Assembly: GCA_030150085.1 (NCBI GenBank)
Contig: JASLGJ010000121.1
Location: 1 to 6,011, forward strand
Reading direction: 5' to 3'
Length of the DNA: 6,011 bases
From: Candidatus Elarobacter sp.
Lineage (GTDB): Bacteria > Vulcanimicrobiota > Vulcanimicrobiia > Vulcanimicrobiales > Vulcanimicrobiaceae
Part shown: positions 5,552 to 6,011 of the stretch, piece by piece
Numbering within the stretch: the stretch's first letter is position 1
Layout of the letters: each line of letters starts with the position of its first letter
Position numbers and translations under genes: made by a program
Notes under the pieces: generated by a model
Told to the model about the DNA's origin: nothing
Database searches by the model: none
The model's input: the letters and a program-made list of their open reading frames with translations, nothing else

Positions 5552-6011
5552 GCCCCGGTCTCCAGAAGAAAGCGTGTCACGGTTTGTACGAACGCCCCGA
5601 CCTCGGCGGTGGGTGCGGTCGCGTCGGCGGGCCAGGCGTGCGAGGCGGCGGCCTCGGCCGAGGCCGGGCCCATCGCGACCACCGCCGGGCGGCGCCCGGC
5701 GGGCCGCAAGCCGTCCATGTAGCCGCCGATCGCGTCCACCGAGCCCGACGAGGGGAACAGGATCGCGTCGGGGACGCGCCCGCCGAGCAGGGCGCGGGCG
5801 GTGTCGCTGTCGGCCGCCTCCACCACCTCGGCCCCGGCCTCGCGCAGCGCGGGGGCGATTCGGCTGGGCCGGTCCTGGGTGCGCGGCAGCAGCAGCAGGC
5901 GCCCGCGCAGCGGGCCGCCCAGCACGGCGCCCAGGATCGCCTCGCCGCCCTCGGCCAGCAGGTCGTGGGCCAGGGCCTCGGCCAGCGCCTCGGCCGTGGC
6001 GAGGTCGCGCA
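5548..6011 (-). CDS. hemC: Hydroxymethylbilane synthase C-terminus fused to a short HemD-like module, 5' part outside the window
   Basis: Only the last 153 residues are visible; the frame is open to the right edge, so the true start lies outside. Visible residues 1-30 (LAEALAHDLLAEGGEAIL and flanks) resemble the closing helix of hydroxymethylbilane synthase, typically LAxxLLxxGAxxIL, which polymerises four porphobilinogens. There is no stop after it. The chain continues as an alpha/beta module of about 120 residues, with a beta-alpha-beta start (RLLLLPR then LREAGAEVVEA, 37-65), FPSSGSV at 85-91, AMGPASAEAA at 112-121, and APTAEVGAFVQTVTRFL near the end. These match the uroporphyrinogen-III synthase series: opening strand with Arg, FTSPSTV, IGPVTAEAL, and a closing PT-x-E helix. 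Whole HemD has about 250 residues and contains this pattern twice; here it occurs once. A GTG at 5925 could start a separate 125-residue protein, but it sits inside the IL-x-x-V end of the HemC-like helix and has no clear ribosome site, so I favour a fusion. The HemC call rests on one short segment and the operon context. Confidence 0.72.
   Translation of the reverse strand, partial: RDLATAEALAEALAHDLLAEGGEAILGAVLGGPLRGRLLLLPRTQDRPSRIAPALREAGAEVVEAADSDTARALLGGRVPDAILFPSSGSVDAIGGYMDGLRPAGRRPAVVAMGPASAEAAASHAWPADATAPTAEVGAFVQTVTRFLLETGA
5560..5563 (-). promoter_or_regulatory. Shine-Dalgarno site for hemB
   Basis: GGAG on the minus strand, 8 bases before the hemB ATG at 5551-5549, inside the last codons of the upstream hemC-type gene. 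It is among the best ribosome sites in the window and supports the chosen hemB start. Confidence 0.6.

Noticed and set aside
4712..5722. Long plus-strand open frame opposite hemB and the hemC-type gene
   Set aside because: Val/Arg/His/Gly-rich shadow sequence with no domain; it spans the hemB junction, as expected for an antisense artefact.
1..6011. Defence system, mobile element, CRISPR array or phage genes
   Set aside because: All bases are accounted for by tetrapyrrole genes and one nucleotidyltransferase gene with uniform composition; no repeats, transposase, integrase or defence motifs are visible.

Overview
The window is one solid block of minus-strand coding DNA from a GC-rich bacterium, in which third codon positions are overwhelmingly G or C. 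It carries the front half of tetrapyrrole biosynthesis by the C5 (glutamate) route. Reading along the direction of transcription (from position 6011 down to 1), the genes are: the end of hemC fused to a short HemD-like module, hemB, a MobA-like nucleotidyltransferase gene, hemL, hemA, and a cobA-hemD fusion that runs off the left edge. The first and last genes are cut by the window edges; the four between are complete. HemA and HemL mean that 5-aminolevulinate (ALA) is made from glutamyl-tRNA. This argues against organisms that rely on ALA synthase (alphaproteobacteria, non-plant eukaryotes). I cannot fix the phylum from the sequence alone.

There is no intergenic DNA. Every one of the five gene junctions overlaps: ATGA at 5548-5551, ATGA at 4556-4559, GTGA at 3870-3873, 10 bases at 2581-2590, and GTGA at 1253-1256. 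The set therefore looks like a single, translationally coupled operon whose promoter and terminator both lie outside the window. I see no tRNA, rRNA, CRISPR array, insertion sequence, terminator hairpin or riboswitch, and there is no gene-free room for one.

The genes form a chain. HemA reduces Glu-tRNA to glutamate-1-semialdehyde, HemL turns that into ALA, HemB condenses two ALA into porphobilinogen, HemC polymerises four porphobilinogens into hydroxymethylbilane, HemD closes the ring to uroporphyrinogen III, and CobA methylates it towards precorrin-2 (siroheme and cobalamin branch). No gene for the later protoheme steps (hemE onward) is visible here.

Two points do not fit the textbook layout. 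First, HemD-type sequence occurs twice: once as a normal-looking domain after CobA, and once as a domain about half the usual size after HemC. Second, a MobA-family nucleotidyltransferase with an altered N-terminal nucleotide-binding loop is locked between hemB and hemL by overlaps on both sides. It has no obvious role in ALA or uroporphyrinogen synthesis.
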